Assembly: GCF_021025955.1 (NCBI RefSeq)
Contig: NZ_JAJNCL010000002.1
Location: 237,626 to 301,625 of the forward strand
Direction of reading: 5' to 3'
From: Rhodococcus qingshengii
GTDB lineage: Bacteria > Actinomycetota > Actinomycetes > Mycobacteriales > Mycobacteriaceae
Length of the DNA stretch: 64,000 bases
Part shown: piece after piece, positions 47,246 through 55,609 of the stretch
How the letters are laid out: each line of letters begins with the position of its first letter
Position numbering within the stretch: position 1 is the first letter of the stretch
Position numbers and translations under genes: made by a program
Notes under the pieces: model-generated
The model's database searches: none
What the model saw: the letters and a program-made list of their open reading frames with translations, nothing else
What the model was told of the DNA's origin: nothing

Positions 47246-50200
47246 TCATCGACCGCCGAGCGGCAGCGCTCCCCCACCGACGGGGTAGGGAGGGAGCGTT
47301 CCCACAAGTGTCGGTGTCAATGTGGTCGCAGACGGATCGGAACGACCGAGAGTGAATTTCCGAACTTCGGCACCACTTCCGTCGCTGCCGCTGACGAGGA
47401 GATCCGCGCCGGTGGTCGTGCTCGTCGTGGCTACTCCGACACCCGTCCCTGGACCGGCGAACGGATCGAAGGATGCAACTTCCCGAAACACCACCTCCGT
47501 CGAATGATGATCTGGGCTCTCCAGGTACATCTCGGGCGCACCGTCGAGCCTCGATCCACTCGAGAAGACGCGGACGGATCCTTCGCCTCCGAGCATGCCT
47601 GCCACTATCGACTTTGCTCCGCCCTCGGCGCCGGCCACCCAACCGGTCGACAGAGACACCCCGTCGCGGTAGCCCTGATCGAAGGCCAAGAACTGTGATG
47701 TCGTCACCGGACCAACCGCATGACCTGCGTGTTCATCGGAATCGCCCTTGGTCGCCGCCGTCGGCTCGTACAGGTCGTAGCGGAACGTCTTGACCAAAGG
47801 CTCGTCGCCGGCACCCGGCGCGGTCACGATACTCGCCCGACCGGAGTGACTGTCAACCATCCCGGTTGCAAAAGTGACGCCGCTACTCGAACCCGGATAC
47901 GGAGAGAAGGAGCCGAATTCTGCCGGCGCGGACTTCTTGTCCGCCGGAAGGTCGGTGGAGTAGATCTTGACCTGCGACTCCATTCCTGGGCCTGACGAAA
48001 CGATGATGTTGTCCGCCAGAGCATTCCCGTCGATGTCGACGCCGCCTACGTTCACTCCACCACGAAAGGCCGAATCGAAAGGTGCAAATCTTGCCAACTC
48101 GTCGGTGAACGGCGCGCCTCCGACTGCGTTGTACGCCAAGACTTCCGGAGCCGAGCCTGCACCTGTTCCAGCCACCAGATCAAGCACCATGTCTCCGTTC
48201 ACGTCGGCCATTGCAACGCTCGGTGTGCCTTCGAACGACGGGAAGGGAGTGACGGTGGAGATCAGCTTGTCGCCGTTGGCATCGAATATCTGAACTTTGG
48301 CGGGAACGCCGGCCGAACCGGGTACCGCCACTGCATAGGTCGACACCTCTGGAATCACGTTGACAGTCGCCATCAATCCGTTGTCCTCGTGATTGAGTCG
48401 GTGGCAGTGGATGACAAAGGTTCCGGTGTACTCGGTGAACTTTGTCCGCAACGTCACCGATGCTGGTTCCAGCGCATTCTCGTTCTCGTCCGTCACCGGC
48501 GCCGGCACGTTCACGTTGTCGATTCCCCACGGCTGAACGCCTGTCGTCGTCCCTGCGACGGGATCCACGACTTCCATCACTTGGAAGTCGTTGACGTGAA
48601 TATGCATCGGATGTTCGTCGTTGTTGAGGTTCGTGATCTTCCATTCCTCAACGGAATTCAAACGCGGTTGAATCAGCGGAATGTTGGGGAACGTGTTGTC
48701 GGCGAACTCGTAGGTGAAGGCCTTCGGATCACTGTTGCTGGCCTTCTCGTTTCCGAATCCGCCCGAGACTGTGAGGTTGCGGGTCACGTCGGGCGACATC
48801 GCTGCGGTATCCACGAACGAGGTGTAGGTATTGAGCTTCTGTCCGAACTCGAAGGGAGTCGTCTTTCCTTGGCCCTCATCTGGTGTCGCGCGGATCAACT
48901 GCTGAGTCGGGAACGTGAAGAATCCGTCCGCGTAACTGATCACCGACGGGTCAACGGTGACGGTTCCGAGTTCGGCGGGCGGATTGTCGGTACCGTTGTT
49001 GGTATAGAGAATGCCCGGGTTTCTCACCGGTTTTGCACCTTCGAGCGGTGGCATTTCCAACACCAGATCACCAGCCACCGGCATCGTCACCGCGATTGCG
49101 TATCGCGAGGCCGGCGGAATCACCAGTCTGGTTCCGTCCCCGTCCACGGGTGGCCTGACCTCGTCGAACGGGTTTCCGTCCTGCCCCACGATTGCGAACT
49201 TCGGATGGGCGCCGGTTGCGGTTTCCGTCAACGTGACCGGCATGTAGGCAAAGTCGCTGATGTTGGCAAGCACCCAGATCTCCGTCTGCCCCGGCTTCAG
49301 TTTCAGCGACGGCTGGAACTGACCGTTCACGGTGTACTGCACGTCGCGTTGGTTGTCCGGCAGTGAGGGATCGGCCGGAACACTTGTCGATTCACCCACG
49401 AAGCTCTGCAGATTGCCTGGAACGAATTGATTCTGTCCACGATGGTTGGCAGGCGACAACGGTCCGGTGTACCAGTTGGTGAAATACTGCGCGCCCTCGG
49501 TAGTGTCCGAGAAATTCACCGGAGCAAGGCTCGGACGGTACGTCCCGTCTGCTAATTCCGTGCCGGTGGGCGGCGTCAAGGTACTGACGAATTGGGGCCA
49601 GTTCGCGTCGTTAAGCTGTCGGCCCTTTCCTTTGCGGTCGAACACGAAGTTGTACTGCAGTGCCATATCGCGGATCGGGACGTCGTTAGCCGTCACGACA
49701 GGCAAATTGCCGTCCGGCCGGCCGATTTCCAGTAGCCCGGCCAGGCCCATGTACGTCTGCTGGGCGGTGAGGGTGTGCCGGTGACTGTGGTACCAGTAGA
49801 GACCGTTCGGCATCGTCCCCGGAATCGCGTAGTCGTACACATTTCCCTGGCCGGCGGGGATGTTGAGCAACACGTTGTCCGCATTGCCGTCCGGACTCAC
49901 GTGAACTCCGTGCGTGTGTAGATTCAAAGGAGCCGACGTCAGCGCCGGCGGATAGGTCGGCACATCTCCGCCCGCCGGTGTGAATGCCGGATCGTAAAAG
50001 TCCTCGATCGTGAGATCCTGCAAATCGTTGTCGTAATGAATGATCAATCGCTCTCCCGGATTGACGCGGAGAGTCGGCGCCGGATAGACGTCACTCGCCG
50101 AGGTCGACCCGTCCGACGCCGTACCGCGGATGACTTCGTACCCGAAGAGCAGAAAATTCGACACCGGCGCCGACACGGTATCGAGCGGAATCACGCCCTG

Positions 50201-50398
50201 ATGAGCGGACAACCGCACCTCGAGTACACCATCTCGACTGCTCAGTTTCACCGGCTCCCGATAGTCGACGGCGGTTCCACTCGGGCCGTAATTGGCGCCC
50301 ATCTCGGACGCCGATTCACCGGAGGTACACGCGGCCAACGCCACCGTCATGGACACCACTACTGCTGCGGCTAACGCCTTTCCTCGCAGTGCGATCAC
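47246..50398 (-). CDS. Multicopper oxidase lipoprotein with C-terminal FG-GAP repeats
   Basis: This 1050-residue exported protein has a lipobox LAAC at about residues 21-24. The cupredoxin part (about 45-690) has all copper motifs: LHTHG, YWYHSHRH, HPMHIHVNDF and HCHRLNHEDNGLM, giving one type 1 and one trinuclear centre with a Met axial ligand. From about 700 there are FG-GAP/VCBS-like repeats such as VAMADVNGDMVLDLVAGTG, predicted to form a beta-propeller. It would oxidise metal ions or organic substrates with O2 at the cell surface. The GTG at 50398 has GGGGA upstream. It is convergent with the ferredoxin operon. Confidence 0.9.
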   Translation of the reverse strand: MIALRGKALAAAVVVSMTVALAACTSGESASEMGANYGPSGTAVDYREPVKLSSRDGVLEVRLSAHQGVIPLDTVSAPVSNFLLFGYEVIRGTASDGSTSASDVYPAPTLRVNPGERLIIHYDNDLQDLTIEDFYDPAFTPAGGDVPTYPPALTSAPLNLHTHGVHVSPDGNADNVLLNIPAGQGNVYDYAIPGTMPNGLYWYHSHRHTLTAQQTYMGLAGLLEIGRPDGNLPVVTANDVPIRDMALQYNFVFDRKGKGRQLNDANWPQFVSTLTPPTGTELADGTYRPSLAPVNFSDTTEGAQYFTNWYTGPLSPANHRGQNQFVPGNLQSFVGESTSVPADPSLPDNQRDVQYTVNGQFQPSLKLKPGQTEIWVLANISDFAYMPVTLTETATGAHPKFAIVGQDGNPFDEVRPPVDGDGTRLVIPPASRYAIAVTMPVAGDLVLEMPPLEGAKPVRNPGILYTNNGTDNPPAELGTVTVDPSVISYADGFFTFPTQQLIRATPDEGQGKTTPFEFGQKLNTYTSFVDTAAMSPDVTRNLTVSGGFGNEKASNSDPKAFTYEFADNTFPNIPLIQPRLNSVEEWKITNLNNDEHPMHIHVNDFQVMEVVDPVAGTTTGVQPWGIDNVNVPAPVTDENENALEPASVTLRTKFTEYTGTFVIHCHRLNHEDNGLMATVNVIPEVSTYAVAVPGSAGVPAKVQIFDANGDKLISTVTPFPSFEGTPSVAMADVNGDMVLDLVAGTGAGSAPEVLAYNAVGGAPFTDELARFAPFDSAFRGGVNVGGVDIDGNALADNIIVSSGPGMESQVKIYSTDLPADKKSAPAEFGSFSPYPGSSSGVTFATGMVDSHSGRASIVTAPGAGDEPLVKTFRYDLYEPTAATKGDSDEHAGHAVGPVTTSQFLAFDQGYRDGVSLSTGWVAGAEGGAKSIVAGMLGGEGSVRVFSSGSRLDGAPEMYLESPDHHSTEVVFREVASFDPFAGPGTGVGVATTSTTTGADLLVSGSDGSGAEVRKFTLGRSDPSATTLTPTLVGTLPPYPVGGGALPLGGR

Positions 50399-50667
50399 TG
50401 GTTTCCCCGTTCCATGGTGGCGTGAGATACGTCCGATCAGCGCACATCAGCCTATCGAGAAAACATCGGCTGAACAGTATATTCCCGACAAATTGCCCAC
50501 CTGGGGCCCGCTTGGGCGCTGCACCTTGCAAGCAGTCTCAGCAAACCGATCAGAAATCGAGAAGCACAGCCACGGGACCCGCAATTACGTTGAAACACAT
50601 GAACACACCACAGAAGTCCACTGCCCACCACAAGTCGTCAATCCACACATCAGCAGGGAGCGCCCAG

Positions 50668-51276
50668 ATGACCACCGCGCAATCCGTGATCCTCGACGTT
50701 CCCGACCTCGCCGCAGCCGAGGCCTTCTACAACGCTCTCGGCGTCGGAGATCGAATCCAGCTACGCGAATCGAACGAACCGACAACCGGGTTCCGTGGGT
50801 ACACCCTTTCGCTCGTTGTCGCCCAACCGAACATCGTCGACGCTTTTGTCGGCGCGGCACTCGCAGCCGGTGCCACCGCGTTGAAGCCAGTGAAGAAATC
50901 CCTCTGGGGATACGGCGGAGTTGTTCAGGCTCCGGACGGTTCGATCTGGAAGATCGCCACGTCGTCGAAGAAGAACACCGGACCCACCACCCGCACAATC
51001 GACAGCTTCGTGCTGCTGCTCGGCGCCGAAGACGTCAAGGCCAGCAAGCAGTTCTACCTCGACCACGGACTCGAGGTGTCGAAGAGCTTCGGCCGCAAGT
51101 ACGTCGAATTCACCAGTACAGCAGGCAATGTCACATTGGCACTGTATGGTCGGCGCGCCTTGGCGAAGGATGCCGGGCTCGCTCCGGAAGGCACCGGATC
51201 GCACCGGATCACCATCACCGGCGCTTCCGAACGCTTCGCGGATCCCGACGGTTTCGCCTGGGAATCCGCCGCTTGA
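50668..51276 (+). CDS. VOC/glyoxalase family protein (two repeats)
   Basis: This 202-residue protein has two betaalphabetabetabeta units, SVILDVPDLAAAEAFYNALG and IDSFVLLLGAEDVKASKQFYLDHGLE. The family includes glyoxalase I, dioxygenases and resistance proteins. The metal ligands of glyoxalases are not clearly conserved, so the activity is unknown. The ATG at 50668 has GGGAG eight bases upstream; longer in-frame starts add a low-complexity segment. It stands alone between the divergent multicopper oxidase and the convergent CDF transporter. Confidence 0.82.
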   Translation: MTTAQSVILDVPDLAAAEAFYNALGVGDRIQLRESNEPTTGFRGYTLSLVVAQPNIVDAFVGAALAAGATALKPVKKSLWGYGGVVQAPDGSIWKIATSSKKNTGPTTRTIDSFVLLLGAEDVKASKQFYLDHGLEVSKSFGRKYVEFTSTAGNVTLALYGRRALAKDAGLAPEGTGSHRITITGASERFADPDGFAWESAA

Positions 51277-51289
51277 CATCGGGCACGGA

Positions 51290-52336
51290 TCATCGGGAAG
51301 GTGATCGAAACCCGACTTCGGAGTTGGGCGCGTCATGCGCCGGATAAGCATGCACCAGGGCAGTGGCGAGCTTGGGCACCGCGTGGGTGAGCGAATGCTC
51401 GGCGCTATGCGCTATCGCATGAGCTTCGGCAAGAGTTGCCCGGGGATCGATGTCGAGTTCTGCATCGGCATGTAATCGGTGCCCGATCCACCGCATCTTC
51501 AAATCACGTACCCCGAGAACCCCGGGCTCGCGCTGTAGCGCATGTTCGGCATCGTCCAACAACTCCGGTTCGACACCGTCCATCAGACGCCGGAAGACGT
51601 CTCGTGCCGCGGTCCGCAGCACGGCCACGATCGCCACTGTGATGACAAGGCCGATGATCGGATCTGCCAACGGGAATCCCAGAGCGACTCCCCCAGCTCC
51701 CAGAAGGACTGCGAGTGAGGTGAATCCATCTGTCCGAGCATGCAGTCCATCAGCCACCAATGCAGCTGAGCCGATCTGCCTTCCGACTCGAATCCGATAC
51801 AACGCCACCAATTCGTTGCCGATGAAACCGATCACACCTGCCACCGCTACCCAACCGAGGTGCTCGATCTGGACCGGGTTGATCAATCGCCTCACCGCTT
51901 CGACACCGGCGATCACTGCCGACAGTGCGATCATGGCGAGCACGAACAATCCGGCCAAATCCTCCGCACGCCCGAAACCATAGGTATAGCGCCTGGTTGC
52001 AGCGCGCCGACCGAGGGCAAAGGCAATCCAGAGTGGGACTGCCGTGAGTGCGTCGGAGAAGTTGTGAATGGTGTCCGCCAGCAGGGCCACCGAATCCGAA
52101 ATCGCGACGATTGCAACCTGAGCAACTGCGGTGATGCCGAGCGCGACAAGACTGATCTTGACCGCCCGGATGCCGATCTCGCTCGATTCCAGCGCATCGT
52201 CGACGCTGTCCGCGGCGTCATGACTGTGCGGGGCGAACACTTCGCGAACCGCCGATCGAAATCCCTTCGTTCCATGTCCGTGTCCGTGACCGTGACCGTG
52301 ACCATGACCATGGGATGTTCTGGGCTCGTGCGTCAT
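51290..52336 (-). CDS. Cation diffusion facilitator (CDF) metal exporter
   Basis: This 348-residue CDF transporter has a His-rich N-terminus, SHGHGHGHGHGHGHGTKG, six transmembrane helices with metal-site motifs SDSVALLADTIHNFSDAL and ADGLHARTDGF, and a C-terminal dimerisation domain (DLKMRWIGHRLHADAELDID). It exports Zn2+ or related divalent metals using protons. Its start overlaps the stop of the ArsR regulator (ATGA), so it is under metal-responsive control. The N-terminal His-Gly run is encoded by a near-perfect GTGACC-type repeat at about 52262-52312 that may vary in length. Confidence 0.93.
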   Translation of the reverse strand: MTHEPRTSHGHGHGHGHGHGHGTKGFRSAVREVFAPHSHDAADSVDDALESSEIGIRAVKISLVALGITAVAQVAIVAISDSVALLADTIHNFSDALTAVPLWIAFALGRRAATRRYTYGFGRAEDLAGLFVLAMIALSAVIAGVEAVRRLINPVQIEHLGWVAVAGVIGFIGNELVALYRIRVGRQIGSAALVADGLHARTDGFTSLAVLLGAGGVALGFPLADPIIGLVITVAIVAVLRTAARDVFRRLMDGVEPELLDDAEHALQREPGVLGVRDLKMRWIGHRLHADAELDIDPRATLAEAHAIAHSAEHSLTHAVPKLATALVHAYPAHDAPNSEVGFRSPSR

Positions 52337-52755
52337 GACGCACCTTCTTCTTGATCGGTCCGCTCGACCTTCGCGGAGCGCTCCGGGTGAATCTCTCGAA
52401 GCTCACCCTCACTACGGTGATGGCCCGGTAGTCCAGGTCCGGCATGCTCGGCATTGAAGACCGCATCCGTAACCAGTTGGCGCACATGGTCGTTCTCGAG
52501 ACGGTAGAACACCGTCGTACCGTCGCGGCGCGTTCGTACCAACCTCGCCATGCGCAGCTTTGCCAGGTGCTGCGACACCGAAGGCGCCGGCTTGCCGACA
52601 CGCTCTGCCAGTTCGTTCACCGAGCACTCTCGGTCGACCAATGCCCACAACACCTGCACACGGGTTGCGTCGGCAAGCATGCGGAACACCTCCACAACGA
52701 GGTCGACTTGATCATCGGGAAGTTTTCGGCGACAAACACCACTATCTGCGTTCAT
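52333..52755 (-). CDS. ArsR/SmtB family metal-responsive repressor
   Basis: This protein of about 140 residues has a winged HTH (MLADATRVQVLWALV, CSVNELAERVGKPAPSVSQHLAKL, VRTRRDGTTVFYRLEND) and a C-terminal tail with several His (HAGPGLPGHHRSEGELREIH), probably metal-binding as in NmtR- or KmtR-like sensors. It should repress its own operon with the CDF exporter and release on Zn, Ni or Co. The ATG at 52755 is chosen; an upstream in-frame ATG at 52773 lies in a sequence with the direct repeat ATCTAC, which may be part of the operator. Confidence 0.92.
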   Translation of the reverse strand: MNADSGVCRRKLPDDQVDLVVEVFRMLADATRVQVLWALVDRECSVNELAERVGKPAPSVSQHLAKLRMARLVRTRRDGTTVFYRLENDHVRQLVTDAVFNAEHAGPGLPGHHRSEGELREIHPERSAKVERTDQEEGAS

Positions 52756-52867
52756 ACGTAGATAGTAGATCATCAGATGCGTCGAAGATGATCTCTCCTC
52801 GATTCACCAGTTGTGCAAAGCTTGGCGGCAGAGCACTTCTCCACTCGCAGACAGGGAAACAACCGAG

Positions 52868-53293
52868 ATGAGTCCTGACGACTGGAACGCCGGCATCATT
52901 GCAGAATTCCGCGCGAACGAGGGCAAAGTTGGCGGACCTTTCGAAGGTGCCCCCATGGTGTTGGTCCATCACACGGGACGCAAGTCCGGACGCAAGTTCG
53001 TGAGCCCGATGATGTATCTGGCAGACGAGCAGGATCCGAACACCGTTTACGTCTTCGCATCGAAGGCCGGCGCCCCGACCAACCCCGACTGGTACTACAA
53101 CCTTGTTGCCGCCGACCAGGCCGAGGTCGAGGTCGGTACCGAAACGTATCCAGTCTCCGTCAGCCAAGTAACCGGCGAGAAGCGCGACCGAATCTACGAC
53201 GAACAGGCCAGCCGATACCCCGGATTTGCCGAATACGCGGAGAAGACAGCCGGGATCCGCACCATCCCGGTTGTGGCACTGACTCGCGCGTAA
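52868..53293 (+). CDS. Ddn-type F420-dependent nitroreductase family protein
   Basis: This 141-residue split-barrel protein belongs to the deazaflavin (F420)-dependent nitroreductase family: MVLVHHTGRKSGRKFVSPMMYL binds the cofactor phosphates, followed by GAPTNPDWYYNLVA. Family members reduce quinones, aflatoxins or nitroimidazoles with F420H2. The ATG at 52868 is the conserved start; the ORF extends upstream without similarity. It is divergent from the ArsR-CDF operon. A strong hairpin lies 17 bp after the stop. Confidence 0.9.
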   Translation: MSPDDWNAGIIAEFRANEGKVGGPFEGAPMVLVHHTGRKSGRKFVSPMMYLADEQDPNTVYVFASKAGAPTNPDWYYNLVAADQAEVEVGTETYPVSVSQVTGEKRDRIYDEQASRYPGFAEYAEKTAGIRTIPVVALTRA

Positions 53294-53309
53294 ATCCTGC
53301 GATGTGCAG

Positions 53310-53339
53310 CCCTGCCGTTTCCATCACGAAACAGCAGGG
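53310..53339. terminator. Bidirectional hairpin terminator
   Basis: CCCTGC-C-GTTTC-CATCAC-GAAAC-A-GCAGGG forms an 11-bp interrupted stem (one C/A mismatch) with a six-base loop. It lies between the convergent Ddn-type gene and the DUF2784 gene, where a terminator for both is expected. There is no long U-tract, as is common in actinobacteria. Confidence 0.8.
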
Positions 53340-53355
53340 GTCGTTCGAAACGGAA

Positions 53356-53742
53356 TCACGACACTGACGACGCTTTGACCTCAGCCTTCGCATGCCGTCC
53401 GAGCAGCACGTATCCAACCCAGGATCCGACAACCACCGTCGCCGCGAGCGCTTGCACAAGGCCTTCGATACTCACCGGATAGAACACACCGGTGATGTAG
53501 TGCGAGATGAATCCGGTGGACGGCAATTCCGCGATTCCGGCCATCCGGCGGGCCCAATTCTCGAGATTGGTCAGCGGGCAGTCATATCCAACCGCTATCG
53601 AGCCGGCTCCCCAGACAACCGCAACAAGATGGAATGCAATGCTACGACGCCACTTCCACGCCACGAATCCACCAAGCACCACATAGAGAACAAACCCGAA
53701 GTGAACGAACACCGTCACTACTTCGATGAGCCGATACACCAT
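53356..53742 (-). CDS. DUF2784 membrane protein
   Basis: This 128-residue protein has three to four transmembrane helices. It starts VYRLIEVVTVFVHFGFVLYVVLGG over the first helix and contains DCPLTNLENWARR, the conserved DUF2784 motif, followed by GFISHYITGVFYP. Function unknown. It lies between the hairpin terminator and the SRPBCC pseudogene and does not appear to be in an operon. Confidence 0.85.
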   Translation of the reverse strand: MVYRLIEVVTVFVHFGFVLYVVLGGFVAWKWRRSIAFHLVAVVWGAGSIAVGYDCPLTNLENWARRMAGIAELPSTGFISHYITGVFYPVSIEGLVQALAATVVVGSWVGYVLLGRHAKAEVKASSVS

Positions 53743-53818
53743 CGTCGTCTCCGCTCGTGGCGCGGAAGTCCCGCAACAATCAGACTATTCCGATGTTAGT
53801 CCCCGTAGCGGCGATCTA

Positions 53819-54203
53819 CCCGGTGTATGCAGCCGTCGTGCGGACAGCGGCGGCGTGGGCGGCATCCGGGTCGTCGCCCGATGCGATTGCGGCAGCGGCT
53901 CATGATTCACTGCTTCCCGCGACGAATGCCTTGGCCTCGTCACTCGCCGACCATTCGGGTGTCTCGAGCGGCGTCGCAATCCCATGTCCCACCAGACGCC
54001 GACGGCGCCAGGACCGTACTCCGCCCACCGTGTGTTCGTGGAGCATCACACACCAGAACTTCGCCACCGGCGTTGCCGTCGAGTTGGTAGCGCCCGCCGA
54101 TCCGAGCCTCCCCCGACACCGGCGTGAACCACAGCGCGATGCGGTCGAGCTGGGTGACCGCCGCCCAGACCGTGCCGATGGGCGCCGCGAGCGTCCGCGA
54201 CAT
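53819..54203 (-). pseudogene. Degenerate SRPBCC (AHSA1-like) protein gene
   Basis: The N-terminal part from ATG 54203 reads MSRTLAAPIGTVWAAVTQLD and GRYQLDGNAGGEVLVCDAP, typical of the SRPBCC/AHSA1 family. The central part is missing. Later blocks sit in other frames: WAEYGPGAVGVWWDMGL, then PEWSASDEAKAFVAGSSES interrupted by TGA where Trp is usual, then DDPDAAHAAAVRTTAAYTG with a final TAG. At least two frameshifts, an internal deletion and one nonsense change are needed to explain it. It is clearly a decayed gene. The 114 bp between it and the DUF1905 gene show nothing convincing. Confidence 0.85.
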
Positions 54204-54317
54204 GCGGAGCGTGCGTGTTTCCCCTCGTCACCGCCGAACGGGCCCAGTTCTCACGCCACCAACTGCGACGAATCAATTGCTTTGTCGACCGTTAGGTTCC
54301 TCGGTTCGAGCGAAACT

Positions 54318-54611
54318 TCAGCTAAGTCGCTGCTGGAGATGTACTGATACTTCTTCTCCAGCGGCGCTCTTGCCGATCGCCTTGCAGAGGGCCACGCGCA
54401 GCGGAAGCCAGTGAGGTCCGTCGCCGGAGGGCATCAGCGTCGCCTCGAAGGGATGCTCACCATCGAGGGTCCCGACCACCCTGACAGCGCGTCTGGTTCC
54501 CAGAAGTTCCGCCGAGCCGGGCACGGTCAAGTACGTTGCGAACGCCCCGCCTTTCTCGATGGGTGAGGTGAACGAGCAATCGAGCGGTTCTGGAGTCTTG
54601 TCAGCGGCCAT
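54318..54611 (-). CDS. DUF1905 domain protein
   Basis: This 97-residue protein contains the DUF1905 core: FTSPIEKGGAFATYLTVPGSA, RVVGTLDGEHPFEATLMPSGDG and HWLPLRVALCKAIG. It is a small beta-barrel-like domain of unknown function, often found alone or fused to a YdeI-type domain. It follows hisI after 6 bp on the same strand and is likely co-transcribed, although no link to histidine synthesis is known. Confidence 0.85.
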   Translation of the reverse strand: MAADKTPEPLDCSFTSPIEKGGAFATYLTVPGSAELLGTRRAVRVVGTLDGEHPFEATLMPSGDGPHWLPLRVALCKAIGKSAAGEEVSVHLQQRLS

Positions 54612-54617
54612 GTCGCG

Positions 54618-54965
54618 TCACTGCTGAGCGGCGAGCAGGACGTCGGTGTCGAAACACGTGTGAGTGCCGGTGTGGCATGCTGCGCCCTCCTGATCGACGA
54701 TCAGCAAGACGGAATCGCCGTCACAGTCGAGGCGCACCTCGTGTACGTACTGGGTGTGCCCGGAGGTCTCTCCCTTGACCCAGTACTGCTGCCGCGAGCG
54801 CGAATAGTACGTCCCCTTACGGGTTTCCAGTGTTCGCGCGAGCGCTTCGTCGTCCATCCACGCGACCATCAGCACATCACCGGTCGACTTCTCCTGCGCA
54901 ACCGCGCTGAACAGTCCGGCGTCGTTTCGCTTCAGCTTCGCCGCGATTGCGGGATCAAGGCTCAT
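54618..54965 (-). CDS. hisI: Phosphoribosyl-AMP cyclohydrolase
   Basis: This 115-residue HisI catalyses the third step of histidine biosynthesis, opening the ring of phosphoribosyl-AMP. Typical features are [37 protein letters not shown], the metal-binding [13 protein letters not shown] and the zinc ligands in [12 protein letters not shown]. It is a stand-alone HisI (HisE is separate, as in other actinobacteria). In mycobacteria hisI follows hisF directly; here a USP, a BVMO and a TetR gene lie between them. Confidence 0.95.
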   Translation of the reverse strand: MSLDPAIAAKLKRNDAGLFSAVAQEKSTGDVLMVAWMDDEALARTLETRKGTYYSRSRQQYWVKGETSGHTQYVHEVRLDCDGDSVLLIVDQEGAACHTGTHTCFDTDVLLAAQQ

Positions 54966-55065
54966 ATGACGTTTATACCTTCCACCTGTGACTTCCGTGG
55001 AATTCCCCTGCGTGCCCGCCCTAGAATGGAAGTTCCTTCGCCGTCACCGTGGAAGAAGATCCGAC

Positions 55066-55587
55066 ATGAACCATCAGCATCATCACGGTCCGCACCCGGA
55101 GTACTCATGCCATCTCACGAACCCGAGTACCGATCACGTCCGAACACGCCACATCGTTCTCGGCATCGGCACAGGGTCTACCAGCAAGAATGTGCTCAGC
55201 TACGCATTGACGCTTGCCGCCAAGGAGGATTCAGCCCTCCACGTCGTTCACTGCATCACGTCCGAGGACCTGCCTGTCGAAACCGACTCACCACAATTCG
55301 AAACACGCCTGCACGACGAGATGGTGGCGCAACGCGAGCAGACAACCTCGACACTCGCCTCGCACACCGACACCTGGACATACGACTGCACCTACGGAGA
55401 TCCAGCCGGTGTCATCCTCGCGACCGCGGACAAATACGACGCCTTCACCATCGTGATCGGCTCACCGCGAAAAGGCGCTGCCTCCGCGGTGAGCCAACTG
55501 ATTCACAGTTCGGTCTCTTCCCGACTGAACCGGCAGAACCGCTATCCCGTGATATCGGTTCCCGCCGGCGTCAGATCAGCCAGATAG
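55066..55587 (+). CDS. Single-domain universal stress protein with a His-rich N-terminus
   Basis: This 173-residue protein has one USP domain (RHIVLGIGTGSTSKNVLSYALTL split over beta1-alpha1; IVIGSPRKGAASAVSQLIHSSV as the ATP loop). It differs from the tandem USPs in the dormancy island. The N-terminus MNHQHHHGPHPEYSCHL is rich in His and may bind metal. The ATG at 55066 is the first plausible start after the divergent hisI. The classical GxxGxG loop is altered (GSPRKGAAS), so ATP binding is uncertain. It is convergent with the BVMO gene. Confidence 0.85.
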   Translation: MNHQHHHGPHPEYSCHLTNPSTDHVRTRHIVLGIGTGSTSKNVLSYALTLAAKEDSALHVVHCITSEDLPVETDSPQFETRLHDEMVAQREQTTSTLASHTDTWTYDCTYGDPAGVILATADKYDAFTIVIGSPRKGAASAVSQLIHSSVSSRLNRQNRYPVISVPAGVRSAR

Positions 55588-55609
55588 CCGAACACCGGCA
55601 CATGCCCGC

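Noticed and set aside
48389-49366. Plus-strand ORF (325 aa) opposite the multicopper oxidase
   Set aside because: Antisense shadow of the well-supported oxidase; low-complexity Arg/His composition and no ribosome-binding site or motif.
52262-52312. CRISPR-like short repeat
   Set aside because: It is the His-Gly coding repeat of the CDF exporter with no spacers; no CRISPR array or cas gene is present in the window.
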